A stretch of DNA of 61,110 bases from a bacterium (GCA_009918675.1 RGDM01000016.1:1-61110), one strand, 5' to 3'. Counted from the stretch's first letter, positions 16,745 to 26,919 are shown. Notes: generated from the sequence alone by a model not told the origin. Made by a program: numbers and translations.

Positions 16745-17691
16745 CCCTCGCAATCTCTGACATTCAATTTGAATATAAACGCGGAATTCGTGTACTCGAC
16801 GTTGCTCAATTGACCATTGCACGCGGTGAGACGGTGGCCTTGGTGGGGCGCAATGGTTCGGGCAAATCAACACTTTTACATTGCCTCGCGGGGCTTCTTG
16901 AAGCGAACTCGGGACAAAGAAAGTGCACCATCAACAGCAAAGAAATCGCCTTGGTTTTTCAAACGCCGTGTCTCGATAAGAAACTCACTGTGGTTGAAAA
17001 TCTCCGCTTGTTTGGCAAGGTCTGGGGTCTGAAGACGAAAACTATCTCGCAGCGGATCAGTCTTCTCGCGCCCCTTCTTCAATTGAACGAACTCCTTGAC
17101 AGCGAAGTGCAAACCCTTTCCGGCGGACAACAACGCCGGGCTGATCTTGCGCGCGCTCTTCTGAGCGAGCCCAAGCTTTTGTTTCTCGATGAACCAACGG
17201 TTGGACTCGACCTCATCGCTCAGCGGGAATTTTGGTCTGTGCTTGCAGCTGCACGTAAATCTCAACCACATCTAACGCTCGTCTGTGCATCCCATCACGC
17301 AGCTGAATTAAACCTCTTCGACAGACTTATTTTTCTCGAAAAAGGCAAAATTCACCTCGACATTTTGCAAAACAAGGTTGTCGAAAAACTTCCGGCAGAA
17401 GCACTCGAGATAACCACCGCAACCCCGCACGATTTACTCATCTATCTTGAGGAAAAGTTTAGCTTGCAAGGCGTCGCTCTTGCGCACAACAAAATCATCG
17501 TTCACACAAATGATTCAACTCATTCACTCTCTCAAATCAAAACCGATTCGCATGCGAATTCACACATTGAATCAACACTTGTGCGCAGAACTCAATTGGC
17601 TGACGCCGTTTGGCAGCAGCTTGTACGGATGCAAGACAGTGGCGACAAAATTTCGCAGCCTTCTCAGCAACTGAGCGAGGTGAATTCATGA
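16741..17691 (+). CDS. ABC transporter ATP-binding protein
   Basis: 316 residues. The nucleotide-binding domain is complete: Walker A GRNGSGKST, Q-loop VFQTPCLDKK, signature LSGGQQRRADL, Walker B LLFLDEPTVGLD and a His switch (CASHHAAEL). About 100 residues after the ATPase core form an accessory C-terminal domain, as in many ABC-2 exporter ATPases. ATGA overlaps at both ends couple it to ctaB and to the permease at 17688, with which it should form a complete exporter. The substrate is unknown. The position between heme O synthase and SCO suggests a part in oxidase maturation, but this is inference. Confidence 0.85.
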   Translation: MTLAISDIQFEYKRGIRVLDVAQLTIARGETVALVGRNGSGKSTLLHCLAGLLEANSGQRKCTINSKEIALVFQTPCLDKKLTVVENLRLFGKVWGLKTKTISQRISLLAPLLQLNELLDSEVQTLSGGQQRRADLARALLSEPKLLFLDEPTVGLDLIAQREFWSVLAAARKSQPHLTLVCASHHAAELNLFDRLIFLEKGKIHLDILQNKVVEKLPAEALEITTATPHDLLIYLEEKFSLQGVALAHNKIIVHTNDSTHSLSQIKTDSHANSHIESTLVRRTQLADAVWQQLVRMQDSGDKISQPSQQLSEVNS

Positions 17692-18461
17692 ACCTGCAAA
17701 GCACATTAAATGTAGCTTCAGCCTTGTGGCAAAGAGACATGTTGCGCTTCAAAAAAGAACGCTCTCGTTGGCTTGGGCTTATCTCACAGCCACTGATGTT
17801 CTGGTTTTTAATTGGTTTTGGTCTCAACGGTGTCGTTGCAGTTTCCGCAGGCGGCAGTTCCTACGTGCAGTATTTCTACTCAGGCTCATTAGTTATGTGT
17901 GTCTTGTTCACCACTTTGTTTGGTGCGATTAGCTTGATTGAAGATGCACAGTCGGGCTTTTTACGAGCGATTCTCGCATCACCCGCGCCGCGCGTGGGAA
18001 TCGCGCTCGGCAAAGTCGCCGGTCTTATTACTCTGGTGCTTGCGCAACTCTCAATCCTTCTGCTTTTTCTGCCAATTGCCGGATTGTCGTATGCAAACGT
18101 TCAATGGCTGACACTTGTGACCGGCGCAGTGCTTGGTAGCGCAGCGTTGGCAGCACTTAATCTTGGCTCAGCTCTGCTTATTAACTCGGTGCAGGGATAC
18201 CACGCGGTCATGGGGCTTTTACTTTTTCCACTTTGGATTGTTTCAGGATCCATGTTTCCAATTGCGGAGCACGGTGTCCTAGCCTGGATCGCCGCACTCA
18301 ACCCGATGACCCACATCGCAACTTTGTTCCGCTGCGCTCTTCTCGGTGAAGCAAGCACAAGCAGTGTTGCATGGCATATTGCAATTCTCAGCATTGAAGC
18401 TTTTCTTTGTCTTTGCTTCACGACTGCAATGACCAAATCTCGAAAGGCGCGGCATGTTTGA
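17688..18461 (+). CDS. ABC-2 type permease
   Basis: 257 residues from the ATG at 17688, which overlaps the ATPase stop by 4 nt. A longer in-frame reading from 17610 would lie inside the ATPase gene and is not used. There are about six hydrophobic segments after an amphipathic N-terminus (LWQRDMLRFKKERSRW). The ABC-2 permease pattern is clear, including the motif region FGAISLIEDAQSGFLRAILA and the late PLWIVSGSMFPI. It is the membrane partner of the preceding ATPase. Its 3' end overlaps the SCO gene by 8 nt. Confidence 0.85.
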   Translation: MNLQSTLNVASALWQRDMLRFKKERSRWLGLISQPLMFWFLIGFGLNGVVAVSAGGSSYVQYFYSGSLVMCVLFTTLFGAISLIEDAQSGFLRAILASPAPRVGIALGKVAGLITLVLAQLSILLLFLPIAGLSYANVQWLTLVTGAVLGSAALAALNLGSALLINSVQGYHAVMGLLLFPLWIVSGSMFPIAEHGVLAWIAALNPMTHIATLFRCALLGEASTSSVAWHIAILSIEAFLCLCFTTAMTKSRKARHV

Positions 18462-19083
18462 AACATTAGTTGAACGCTTCCGACGCAACCCTTACTTTTG
18501 GGCCGCAGTGATTAGCATGATCACCATCACCATTCTCACGCCACTGACACGCCGTGTTCCGATGGCGCCTGCGGTTATCGGCACTGTGCCAAGTTTTTCG
18601 ATGATGAGCGAACAAGGCAAACCGTTCGGATCCAAACAATTGTCAGGCCACACTTACGTTGCCAGTTTTATTTTCACTCGCTGCAAAAGTTTTTGCCCGA
18701 TGATCACCCAGCATCTCCGCAAACTGCAAGAGCGTGTGGTTGCTGAAAAACTTCCACTGACCATTGTCAGCTTCACCGTTGATCCTGAGTTCGATTCTGC
18801 TGCTGTGTTGAAAGCTCACGCAGCAACTCTTTCTGCTCAACCCGACATCTGGACCTTCGTGACAGGTGCACACACTGCAATGAGCGAGCTTCTCGAAAAG
18901 GGCTTCATGGTTGGCATGGGAGCGCCAACAATCACCGGCGGAATGATGGATATCGCGCATGCCCAGAAACTCGTACTCGTCGACGGAAAAGCAAGGATCC
19001 GCGGTTTTTATTATGCCTCACCTGAAGGCATTGAAGAGATCTTTGCGCGTGCAGAAGCTGTGATCGGCGAGTCACTCCTTTGA
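18454..19083 (+). CDS. SCO1/SenC-type copper chaperone
   Basis: 209 residues: one N-terminal membrane anchor (about 14-35) and a periplasmic thioredoxin-fold domain. The copper-binding CXXXC is CKSFC, and the partner histidine lies in DIAHAQKLVLVDG, so all three SCO ligands are present. SCO proteins deliver copper to the CuA site of cytochrome oxidase subunit II or keep its cysteines reduced. It is the last gene of the ctaB operon, 8 nt into the permease gene. A second, different SCO is encoded at 27276 beside coxB. Confidence 0.9.
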   Translation: MFETLVERFRRNPYFWAAVISMITITILTPLTRRVPMAPAVIGTVPSFSMMSEQGKPFGSKQLSGHTYVASFIFTRCKSFCPMITQHLRKLQERVVAEKLPLTIVSFTVDPEFDSAAVLKAHAATLSAQPDIWTFVTGAHTAMSELLEKGFMVGMGAPTITGGMMDIAHAQKLVLVDGKARIRGFYYASPEGIEEIFARAEAVIGESLL

Positions 19084-19293
19084 CCCCTGCAAAATGTCAA
19101 ATTTAAACAGACGCTGCTCACAATCAGTCGTGATTCAGATCAACTCCGCCACCGAAATTTCTCAAAAGAACCTTTTAGTGCGAGACTTGCTCGGGTAGGC
19201 TGTATGAATTAATGAAATGATCGAGAGCCGGTTGATTGTCAGCCTCGTTCTCAGTTGTTCTCGTGTCAAACTCTCATAATTGAAGGTGATCGA

Positions 19294-19941
19294 GTGACAC
19301 CCATTTTTCCTAAGTGGACCAATCGAATTCCGACTCTTGTCGCGATTGGTGCCCCCATTGCTCTCGTTGGTGTAGTTCTTTTCGTTTGGTACTATTTCTC
19401 TCCTAAATTCACCGACGTTGGCTACACGCCAAAGCAACCCGTGGCGTTCAGTCACCAGTTGCACGCTGGGCAAATGGGGATGGATTGTCGCTATTGTCAC
19501 AGCACGGTAGAGCGCGCTGCATTCGCGGCTGTTCCACCAACGCAAACCTGTATGGGCTGTCACAGCATGGTGCAGGCAAAAAGCCCCCGACTTGCGCTGG
19601 TCAGAGAGTCTTATCAATCAGGGAAAGCCATCGAGTGGACAAAAGTTCACATGCTCCCTGAGCACGCCCACTTCAATCACTCGATTCACGTGAATCAAGG
19701 TGTTGGATGCGTGTCATGCCATGGTCGAATCGATCAAATGAAAGTGGTTGGTCAGGCCAAACCACTGAGCATGGGATGGTGTTTGGAATGCCACCGCAAT
19801 CCAACAGCGAATCTTGTTCCAAAGGATCAGGTGACAAACCTCGCTTATGATCCTGCCAAGGAAGGTTATGATCCTCTCAAGGATCCGAACCGCCAGCGCG
19901 GAGTGAATCCTCCGCAACACTGTTCTGGTTGCCATTACTGA
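19294..19941 (+). CDS. actA: Alternative complex III subunit ActA, pentaheme cytochrome c
   Basis: I start at the GTG at 19294, 7 nt after GAAGG, giving 215 residues. The in-frame TTG at 19255 has no ribosome site. One membrane helix (about 12-33) anchors a periplasmic domain with exactly five CXXCH heme sites: CRYCH, CMGCH, CVSCH, CLECH and CSGCH, the last at the C-terminus. Five hemes c and one anchor is the ActA pattern of alternative complex III, the menaquinol:cytochrome c (or oxidase) oxidoreductase that replaces the bc1 complex. It opens the long respiratory operon. The 210 nt upstream should hold its promoter, but I see no convincing -35/-10 pair. Confidence 0.9.
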   Translation: MTPIFPKWTNRIPTLVAIGAPIALVGVVLFVWYYFSPKFTDVGYTPKQPVAFSHQLHAGQMGMDCRYCHSTVERAAFAAVPPTQTCMGCHSMVQAKSPRLALVRESYQSGKAIEWTKVHMLPEHAHFNHSIHVNQGVGCVSCHGRIDQMKVVGQAKPLSMGWCLECHRNPTANLVPKDQVTNLAYDPAKEGYDPLKDPNRQRGVNPPQHCSGCHY

Positions 19942-19966
19942 AAAGTCTTGAACCTGGGGAATGCAC

Positions 19967-22900
19967 ATGCAATCTGAAAACAATCAGGAAAAGAGCGGCA
20001 GGAAATACTGGCGAAGCCTCGAGGAGATGGCTGAAACTCCCGAATTGCTTGCTCGAATGAAAAATGAATTTCCAACCGGCGCTGCAGAACTCGAAGTCAC
20101 GCCTGGTGTGGATCGTCGTCAATTTTTGGGAATTATCGGTGCGTCTGCCGCGTTTGCTGGTCTCACATCAGCAACAGGTTGTATCCGCAAACCAGCAGAA
20201 AAAATTCTTCCTTACAACAAACGCCCTGAAGATCTGATTGAAGGCAAAGCGCAATCGTATGCGTCTGTTGGTCGTTTCGGAGGAAGTGTTTTTGGCTTGC
20301 TTGTGACAAGTTACGAAGGCCGTCCAACGAAAGTGGATGGAAACCCAAGTCACCCAATGAGCCTCGGTGGTTCAACTGCTTTTGCTCAAGCTTCGGTTCT
20401 TGATGTTTATGATCCTGACCGTAGTCAATATGTGTTGAAAGCAGGCGTTGCCGCCAGCTCGAGCCGTGGAACCTTGAAAGCAGTCAAAGCTGCTTTAGCA
20501 ACAGCGGCTGCTGAACTCAAAGCAAGCGCAGGACAGGGCGTTGCTCTGTTGATGGAAGCCGTTCCGTCGCCAACGTTGCTTGCTTTGGTTCGCGAATTCC
20601 AAGCAGATTATCCGAAGGCAACAATCGCCATCCACGATCCAGCCATGCGTTGGAACGAATCCGCTGCGCTCGAATTGATTGGCTTCAAAAACGCTGAGCT
20701 TTATCACCGTTTCGAATCTGCAAACGTGATTGCTGCGTTTGATGCAGACCCACTCGGTATTGAAGGTGATGTTGTTCGCAATTCGAAAATGTTTGCTGCC
20801 AAACGCAGAAGTGTTGACGAATCCAAGACGATGTCTCGGCTTTATGTTGTTGAGCCAGCCTTTACCAACACCGGGGCAGTTGCAGATCACCGCATGAGCT
20901 TGCGTAGTTCGGCTATGGGAGAAGCTCTTCTGTCGCTTGCTGTTGAACTCGCCGCGCAAGGACTCGCGATTCCCTCTGAAATTCTGGCGCGTGCGAGGCA
21001 GACAACGAGTCCAAATCAAAAATGGCTCAAGGCACTTGCCACCGACCTCATCCTTAACAAGGGCAAGAACGCAGTTCTTGTAGGCCACAGTCAACGTTCG
21101 TGGGTGCACGCGGTTGCATTCGCTATCAACTCAGCACTCGGCAATGTGGGTCACTCAGTTGTTGTGCGCAGCAGCCCACTTCCCGCATCAGCGCGGACTT
21201 TGGCAGAATTGACCAGCGAAATGAATCGCGGCCAAGTGCAAACGCTCGTTATGCTCGACGTGAATCCAGTCTATTCTGCGCCGGCAGATCTCGAATTCGC
21301 CGATGCACTCAAAAAGGTGAAAACAAGCATTCACCTTGGCTACCACGCAGATGAAACTGCATTGGCTTCCACTTGGCATTTCCCTCGCGCACATGGGTTG
21401 GAATGCTGGGGCGACTTGGTCAGCAGCGATGGCACAGCTGCCATTGCACAACCTGTCATCGAGCCTCTGTATGCCTCGCTGAGCGACGTCGAATTCCTTG
21501 CCGGATTGCTTGGTCAGCAAAAGACTGCTTACGAAATCGTTCAGGCGCATTGGAAAAAATCGAGCGGAGCTGATTTTGAAAGTTCATGGCGACGCTGGTT
21601 GCACGACGGTGTCATCAAATCTCCAATGGGCGAAACACTTTCAAACAATGCTGATTTCAGCAAGCTTGGACAGCGTTTAACCGGCCTTGGCACTTCTCCT
21701 GCACCAACGGCGTCGCAGTTGGAGTTGCGCCTTGCCCTCGACCGCAGCGTTTACGATGGCCGCTATGCGAACAATGCTTGGCTGCAAGAAATTCCTGATT
21801 CCGTGAGCAAGTTAACCTGGGACAACGCCGCACTTCTGAGCCCGAAAACGGCAAAGGACAAAGGCATCAAGACAGGTGACATGGTTGAAATCAAAATCAA
21901 GCAAGACAAAGAACGCCGCTTAAAGATTGCTGCCTTTGTTGTGCCTGGCATCGCAGAAAACACAGTGGTTGTTCCGCTCGGCTACGGCCGCAGATTCAAT
22001 GGGCGTGTCGCCACTGGCGCAGGTTTTGATGGCTATGCTTTGCTCGGCCGCGATGATCTCTTCGCATTTGCTGCAGACGTTTCACTTGCCGGTGGCACAT
22101 ACGAACTCGCGACAACTCAAGAACATGGAGTTTCGGATTACGAGTACGACACCAAGGTCGGTGCAGAAGCCATCAAAAACCGTGGCGTTTTGCGCGAGCT
22201 CACACTTGCCACATACAAGCAAGATCCATCGCTCGAAAAAGCCTTCGACAAATTCAATCTTGGCGATCCGAAAAACCACAGAACTCTCCTGTGGCAGCGC
22301 CCGAACGAAACCCGCGGCAATCAATGGGGCATGACCATTGACCTCAACTCCTGCACTGGCTGTAACGCTTGTACAGCTGCGTGCCAGGCTGAAAACAACA
22401 TTTCTGTTGTTGGCAAAAAGCGTGTTCTGAAGAGCCGCGAAATGCACTGGATTCGCATTGACCGCTACTTCGCGGGCAACGTCGACAACCCCGATTCCAT
22501 CCAAGCTGTTTTCCAACCCCTGGCATGTGCACACTGTGAAACAGCTCCCTGCGAGCAGGTGTGTCCAGTGGCTGCGACGGTTCACGGTGTCGAGGGAACA
22601 AACGATATCGCATACAACCGCTGTATCGGAACTCGTTACTGCGCAAACAACTGCCCTTACAAAGTTCGTCGCTTCAACTATTTCAACTACTCAAAAGAAA
22701 ACGACGAATCGAATCCGCTGTACGCAATGCAAAAGAACCCTCGCGTCACAGTGCGCTTCCGCGGTGTGATCGAAAAATGTTCCTATTGTGTTCAGCGCGT
22801 GAACGCGGCTCGCATTGAAGCGAAAATTCGCGGCGAAGAAGTTTTGCGCGACGGCGCTGTTGTGACAGCCTGCCAACAGGTTTGCCCAACCGACGCCATA

Positions 22901-23062
22901 AGCTTCGGAAATCTGAATGACCCTGACAGCCGCGTGAGCCAGCTCAAATCTTTGCCGCGCAATTATGCGGTGCTCTCTGAGCTTGCTTTGCAGCCGCGCA
23001 CGACGTTCCTTGCGAAGGTCCGCAACCCGAATCCTGAACTTGATTCTTCAACCCAACTCTGA
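19967..23062 (+). CDS. actB: Alternative complex III subunit ActB (Mo-like/Fe-S fusion)
   Basis: 1031 residues from the ATG at 19967, 6 nt after GGGGA; the ATG at 19961 is too close to that site. A twin-arginine signal, DRRQFLGIIGAS (RR at 50-51), follows a cytoplasmic lead with KYWRSLEEMAETPE, typical of ActB. Residues about 80-750 resemble a molybdopterin oxidoreductase domain that in this family holds no cofactor. The C-terminal 280 residues are a ferredoxin-like module with CTGCNACTAACQ, CAHCETAPCEQVCP, CIGTRYCANNCP and CSYCVQRV plus ACQQVCP. These should hold 3-4 Fe-S clusters relaying electrons between quinol and the hemes. Confidence 0.92.
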   Translation: MQSENNQEKSGRKYWRSLEEMAETPELLARMKNEFPTGAAELEVTPGVDRRQFLGIIGASAAFAGLTSATGCIRKPAEKILPYNKRPEDLIEGKAQSYASVGRFGGSVFGLLVTSYEGRPTKVDGNPSHPMSLGGSTAFAQASVLDVYDPDRSQYVLKAGVAASSSRGTLKAVKAALATAAAELKASAGQGVALLMEAVPSPTLLALVREFQADYPKATIAIHDPAMRWNESAALELIGFKNAELYHRFESANVIAAFDADPLGIEGDVVRNSKMFAAKRRSVDESKTMSRLYVVEPAFTNTGAVADHRMSLRSSAMGEALLSLAVELAAQGLAIPSEILARARQTTSPNQKWLKALATDLILNKGKNAVLVGHSQRSWVHAVAFAINSALGNVGHSVVVRSSPLPASARTLAELTSEMNRGQVQTLVMLDVNPVYSAPADLEFADALKKVKTSIHLGYHADETALASTWHFPRAHGLECWGDLVSSDGTAAIAQPVIEPLYASLSDVEFLAGLLGQQKTAYEIVQAHWKKSSGADFESSWRRWLHDGVIKSPMGETLSNNADFSKLGQRLTGLGTSPAPTASQLELRLALDRSVYDGRYANNAWLQEIPDSVSKLTWDNAALLSPKTAKDKGIKTGDMVEIKIKQDKERRLKIAAFVVPGIAENTVVVPLGYGRRFNGRVATGAGFDGYALLGRDDLFAFAADVSLAGGTYELATTQEHGVSDYEYDTKVGAEAIKNRGVLRELTLATYKQDPSLEKAFDKFNLGDPKNHRTLLWQRPNETRGNQWGMTIDLNSCTGCNACTAACQAENNISVVGKKRVLKSREMHWIRIDRYFAGNVDNPDSIQAVFQPLACAHCETAPCEQVCPVAATVHGVEGTNDIAYNRCIGTRYCANNCPYKVRRFNYFNYSKENDESNPLYAMQKNPRVTVRFRGVIEKCSYCVQRVNAARIEAKIRGEEVLRDGAVVTACQQVCPTDAISFGNLNDPDSRVSQLKSLPRNYAVLSELALQPRTTFLAKVRNPNPELDSSTQL

Positions 23063-23076
23063 CGTGGTGAGCGCAC

Positions 23077-24495
23077 ATGGAAACATCGGTTACCCTTGCG
23101 AATCTTGAAGAACACGTAGACAAACGTTCGCCGCTCGTTTTGGGCAAAGAAACGTTTGCATCCGTGACAAACATTGTTGCCAAGCCAATGGAAATGAAAA
23201 CTCCGAAGGCCTGGTGGATCTGTTTCCTTATTGCGTTCTCCGGACTCGGAGTTCTCGGTGCCTCAATCGCATACCTTTTTTGGGAAGGTGTTGGCGTTTG
23301 GGGTTTGAATAACCGCGTGGGTTGGGCTTGGGACATCACCAACTTCGTATTTTGGGTTGGTATCGGTCACGCAGGGACTCTCATTTCCGCGATTTTGTTC
23401 CTGTTCCGGCAAAAATGGCGAACCTCAATCAACCGCGCCGCCGAAGCAATGACCATTTTCGCGGTTATCTGTGCTCTGGTTTTCCCTGGAATTCACGTGG
23501 GTCGTGTTTGGGTTGCTTACTGGCTGTTCCCTATTCCGAACCAAATGTTGATGTGGCCCAATTTCCGCAGTCCGCTCCTTTGGGACGTGTTCGCGGTTTC
23601 TACTTACTTCACAGTGTCAACTCTGTTCTGGTTCGTTGGCCTCATCCCCGACATCGCAACTTTCCGCGACCGCTCAAAAGGCATTCGTAAGTTTGTCTAT
23701 GGAATCTTTGCCTTGGGCTGGCGCGGCTCACAGCGCCACTGGCTCAACTACGAACGCGCGTATCTGATTCTCGCGGCACTTTCGACCCCACTTGTGCTTT
23801 CGGTTCACACCATCGTGAGTTTCGACTTCGCAACCTCGCAATTGCCTGGTTGGCACGCAACAATCTTCCCTCCCTACTTCGTTGCGGGAGCAATTTTCTC
23901 TGGCTTTGCCATGGTCATCAACCTGATGATCCTCTGCCGCTGGGTGTTCAAGCTCGAGCATCTCGTGACAATGCGTCACTTTGAAAACATGGCCAAGATC
24001 ATCCTCCTCACCGGGTCGATGGTTGGTTACGCCTACGCAATGGAGTTCTTCATCGCGTGGTACAGCGGCAACCCCTACGAGCGATTTATCTTCATCAGCC
24101 GCGCAACTGGTCCTTACGCTTGGGCTTATTGGACCATGGTGACATGCAACGTGGTTATCCCTCAGTTGTTCTGGAGCCGTAAGATCCGCACCAATCTTTG
24201 GGCGTTGTTCATTATCTCGGTCTTTGTGAACATTGGTATGTGGTTTGAGCGTTTTGTGATTATCGTGACATCGCTCCACCGAACCTTCTTGCCATCATCG
24301 TGGGCTTACTTCCGCCCAACAATTATCGACATCTCTACGTTCATCGGTTCGTTTGGTCTGTTTTTCACACTGTTTTTGCTCTTCGTGCGCTTCCTACCAA
24401 TTGTTGCAATCTCCGAAGTGAAGACGGTGATGCCCGAAGCCGATCCACATGGCCACGACCACGGCAACAAACCTGCGACAGGAGGAGCACACTGA
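23077..24495 (+). CDS. actC: Alternative complex III subunit ActC (NrfD-like)
   Basis: 472 residues with about ten membrane helices, of the NrfD/PsrC type. Features include [16 protein letters not shown] at the first helix, [18 protein letters not shown] in the quinol-site region, and [17 protein letters not shown]. The His/Gly/Asp-rich C-terminal tail (DPHGHDHG) lies in the cytoplasm or interface. ActC binds menaquinol in alternative complex III. It begins 14 nt after actB and shares one base with actD (TGATG). Confidence 0.92.
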   Translation: METSVTLANLEEHVDKRSPLVLGKETFASVTNIVAKPMEMKTPKAWWICFLIAFSGLGVLGASIAYLFWEGVGVWGLNNRVGWAWDITNFVFWVGIGHAGTLISAILFLFRQKWRTSINRAAEAMTIFAVICALVFPGIHVGRVWVAYWLFPIPNQMLMWPNFRSPLLWDVFAVSTYFTVSTLFWFVGLIPDIATFRDRSKGIRKFVYGIFALGWRGSQRHWLNYERAYLILAALSTPLVLSVHTIVSFDFATSQLPGWHATIFPPYFVAGAIFSGFAMVINLMILCRWVFKLEHLVTMRHFENMAKIILLTGSMVGYAYAMEFFIAWYSGNPYERFIFISRATGPYAWAYWTMVTCNVVIPQLFWSRKIRTNLWALFIISVFVNIGMWFERFVIIVTSLHRTFLPSSWAYFRPTIIDISTFIGSFGLFFTLFLLFVRFLPIVAISEVKTVMPEADPHGHDHGNKPATGGAH

Positions 24496-25034
24496 TGAGC
24501 CAGAAGCAAAATCTGTACGGAGTGCTTGCAGAATTTCCAACAGCCGCAGCCGTGTATCAGGCATGTGAAAAAGTACGCGACAAAGGCTTTAAGAATTGGG
24601 ATGCGCATACCCCCTTCCCTGTGCACGGTCTTGAAAAAGCGATGGGCCTGAAAGCAAGTAAAGTTCCATGGATCGTATTGGTCATGGGCCTCAGCGGTGC
24701 CACAGGCGGGATGGGTTTACAGTGGTGGATCAACACCCAAGCATACCCGCTCGTCATCTCCGGCAAGCCATTCTTCAGTTGGCAGGCTTTCATGCCAGTG
24801 ACCTTTGAATTGGGCGTCTTGTTGGGTTCATTTGGTGCTGTTTTCGGAATGCTTTTCATCAATCGCTTGCCGATGTGGTATCACTCGCTGTTTCGTTCGC
24901 AGCGCTTTGAAAAAGTGACCGACGATAAATTCTTCATCTCCATCGAAGCAATTGATCCAAAATTCGATGCAACAGCGACTTCGAAGATGCTGACTGAACT
25001 CGGCGCAACTCACGTGGAATTGGTGGAGCAATGA
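24495..25034 (+). CDS. actD: Alternative complex III subunit ActD (DUF3341)
   Basis: 179 residues. The ATG at 24495 overlaps the actC stop by one base and follows GGAGGA by 8 nt; a longer in-frame reading from 24300 lies inside actC and is rejected. The protein starts with LYGVLAEFPTAAAVYQACEKVRDKGF, a cytoplasmic ferredoxin-like fold. Two membrane helices follow (about 58-80 and 95-118), then a short soluble tail ending ELGATHVELVEQ. This is the standard ActD layout. Confidence 0.9.
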   Translation: MSQKQNLYGVLAEFPTAAAVYQACEKVRDKGFKNWDAHTPFPVHGLEKAMGLKASKVPWIVLVMGLSGATGGMGLQWWINTQAYPLVISGKPFFSWQAFMPVTFELGVLLGSFGAVFGMLFINRLPMWYHSLFRSQRFEKVTDDKFFISIEAIDPKFDATATSKMLTELGATHVELVEQ

Positions 25035-25675
25035 AAATGAAAATCTCTTCACAAAATAAATCACGCTTGAGTTTTGTTGGCGCTCTGTTCGGACTGGTTG
25101 TTGTGGCGGCTTGCCAAGGACAACCCTCTGAAGATCCGCCAATCCACCCCAACCTCAATATGGACTTCCAAACAAAGTACCGCCCGCAGAAAAAGAATGA
25201 ATTCTTTGAAGACGGTCGCTCAGAGCGTTTGCCAGTGGCTGGGACTATTGCGCAAGGAAACCTGAAGGAAGACACCAGTCTTCATTTCGGCAAATCGGGT
25301 GAAGCTTTTGTCAGCAAAATTCCCGTGCGCATCACACAGGGTCTGGTTGAACGCGGACAAGAACGTTTCAATATTTATTGCGCCGTTTGTCATGGTAAAA
25401 CAGGACAAGGAAACGGTATTGTCATCCAACGGAACGCTGGCATGCTGCGTCCGCCAAATTTCCACGAAGATCGCCTGGTCAATATGCCTGCTGGGCAAAT
25501 CTACGACGCTATCCTGAATGGCGTGCGCGGAAATATGCCTTCCTACGGCTATGCGATTCCGGTTCAAGACCGCTGGGCGATTGTTGCTTACGTTCAGGCT
25601 CTGCAATTGAGCCGCCGCGGTACCATCAATGATATTCCCTCTGACATTGCTGCAGCGAAAGGATGGAAGCGATGA
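25031..25675 (+). CDS. actE: Alternative complex III subunit ActE, monoheme cytochrome c lipoprotein
   Basis: 214 residues. The N-terminus is a lipoprotein signal with lipobox VAAC at about residue 28, so the mature protein is anchored on the periplasmic side. One heme c site, CAVCH, is paired with the likely axial Met in GNMPSYG. ActE is the monoheme subunit that passes electrons from the pentaheme ActA to the downstream acceptor. It overlaps actD by 4 nt. A second ATG lies 6 nt further on and is an equally possible start. Confidence 0.92.
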   Translation: MKMKISSQNKSRLSFVGALFGLVVVAACQGQPSEDPPIHPNLNMDFQTKYRPQKKNEFFEDGRSERLPVAGTIAQGNLKEDTSLHFGKSGEAFVSKIPVRITQGLVERGQERFNIYCAVCHGKTGQGNGIVIQRNAGMLRPPNFHEDRLVNMPAGQIYDAILNGVRGNMPSYGYAIPVQDRWAIVAYVQALQLSRRGTINDIPSDIAAAKGWKR

Positions 25676-26904
25676 GTTCAAACCACGCCAAAGCCATCAA
25701 CCCGAGCGATATCACTCTTCCGCAAACTCATTGGTTGCGAAAGCTTCCAACCCTCGCAATTGTTGTTGGAGTTGTGGCTCTTGTCGCAGCACTCGCAATG
25801 GCCATGGGTAGCCACGAAAAAGTGGAAGCTCTGCAATGGTCCTTCCACACTTCCTACATGTACTTTTTGAGCATGGGGCTGGGTTGCCTGTTCTTCGTGC
25901 TGGTGCAATTTGCGACCCGCGCAGGCTGGTCGGTTGTCGTTCGCCGCTTCGCAGAAACATACGCTGCAACTCTGCCTTTGTTCGCAGTGCTCTTCGTTCC
26001 AATGCTGTTTGGCTTTCACTCACTCTTTCACCACTGGACTTCTCCAGAGGCGAAGGAAGACCCAGTCATCCAAGCCAAAGCGGCCTTCCTGAATGAATCG
26101 TTCTTCACGGTGCGCGGAATTGTATACGTGGTTCTGTGGAGCGTTCTGGGCCTGTATTACTACCGCAACTCGACCCGCCAAGATGAAACCGGCGACAAGG
26201 GCCTCACTTTCAAGATGCAGAAGTCCAGTTACCCATCCATCGCGCTGTTCGCTCTGAGTGTAACCTTCTGTGCTTTCGATTGGATCATGTCAATTAATCC
26301 GCATTGGTCAACAACAATGTTCGGCGTTTATTACTTTGCTGGTTGCATTATGGTTGTCTACGCGCTGATGCTTCTTACAACTCTCTCTGTTCGTGGCAGC
26401 ACGAAAATGTCCAACTTCATCACAATTGAACACATCCACGACCTCGGCAAGCTGCTGTTTGGCTTCAATGTGTTCTGGACATACATCGCTTTCTCGCAAT
26501 ATTTCCTCATCTGGTACGGCAACATTCCCGAGGAAACCGAATTCTATGCAATGCGTACATTGGGCGAACACGGTGAGCATTGGTTTCCTCTAAGCATCGC
26601 CCTCATGATCGGACACTTTGTTGTTCCATTCTTCTTCCTGATGTCACGCCATATCAAGCGAAAACCCCTTCTTGTTGGTTTGGGTGCAACCTGGATGCTC
26701 ATCATTCACTACATGGACATCCATTGGTTGATTCGCCCCAACTGGCAAAGCGAACTCAATCACTTTGGACTCTTTGATATGCTGACGTTGTTGGGTATTG
26801 GCGGATTGTTCTTCGGAATCGCAAGTCTGTTGCTTGGCCGCAAAAGCCTTCTGCCGCAAAAAGACCCACGCCTTACTGAATCAATGGCCTTTGAGAACAT
26901 GTGA
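25672..26904 (+). CDS. actF: Alternative complex III subunit ActF
   Basis: 410 residues from the ATG at 25672, which overlaps the actE stop and follows AAAGGA; an ATG at 25663 is the alternative. About ten membrane helices make it a shorter relative of ActC. Conserved-looking stretches include FHSYMYFLSMGLGC-like sequence after helix 1, FAFDWIMS-type sequence in the middle (CAFDWIMSINPHW) and HYMDIHWLI near the end. ActF is a membrane subunit without a bound redox cofactor. It completes actABCDEF; the next gene starts 15 nt on. Confidence 0.9.
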   Translation: MSSNHAKAINPSDITLPQTHWLRKLPTLAIVVGVVALVAALAMAMGSHEKVEALQWSFHTSYMYFLSMGLGCLFFVLVQFATRAGWSVVVRRFAETYAATLPLFAVLFVPMLFGFHSLFHHWTSPEAKEDPVIQAKAAFLNESFFTVRGIVYVVLWSVLGLYYYRNSTRQDETGDKGLTFKMQKSSYPSIALFALSVTFCAFDWIMSINPHWSTTMFGVYYFAGCIMVVYALMLLTTLSVRGSTKMSNFITIEHIHDLGKLLFGFNVFWTYIAFSQYFLIWYGNIPEETEFYAMRTLGEHGEHWFPLSIALMIGHFVVPFFFLMSRHIKRKPLLVGLGATWMLIIHYMDIHWLIRPNWQSELNHFGLFDMLTLLGIGGLFFGIASLLLGRKSLLPQKDPRLTESMAFENM

Positions 26905-26919
26905 GAAAGGGACGCACCG

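Noticed and set aside
16741..18461. ABC pair as heme exporter CcmAB
   Set aside because: The ATPase is much longer than CcmA, the permease is ABC-2 type, and no other ccm gene is present.
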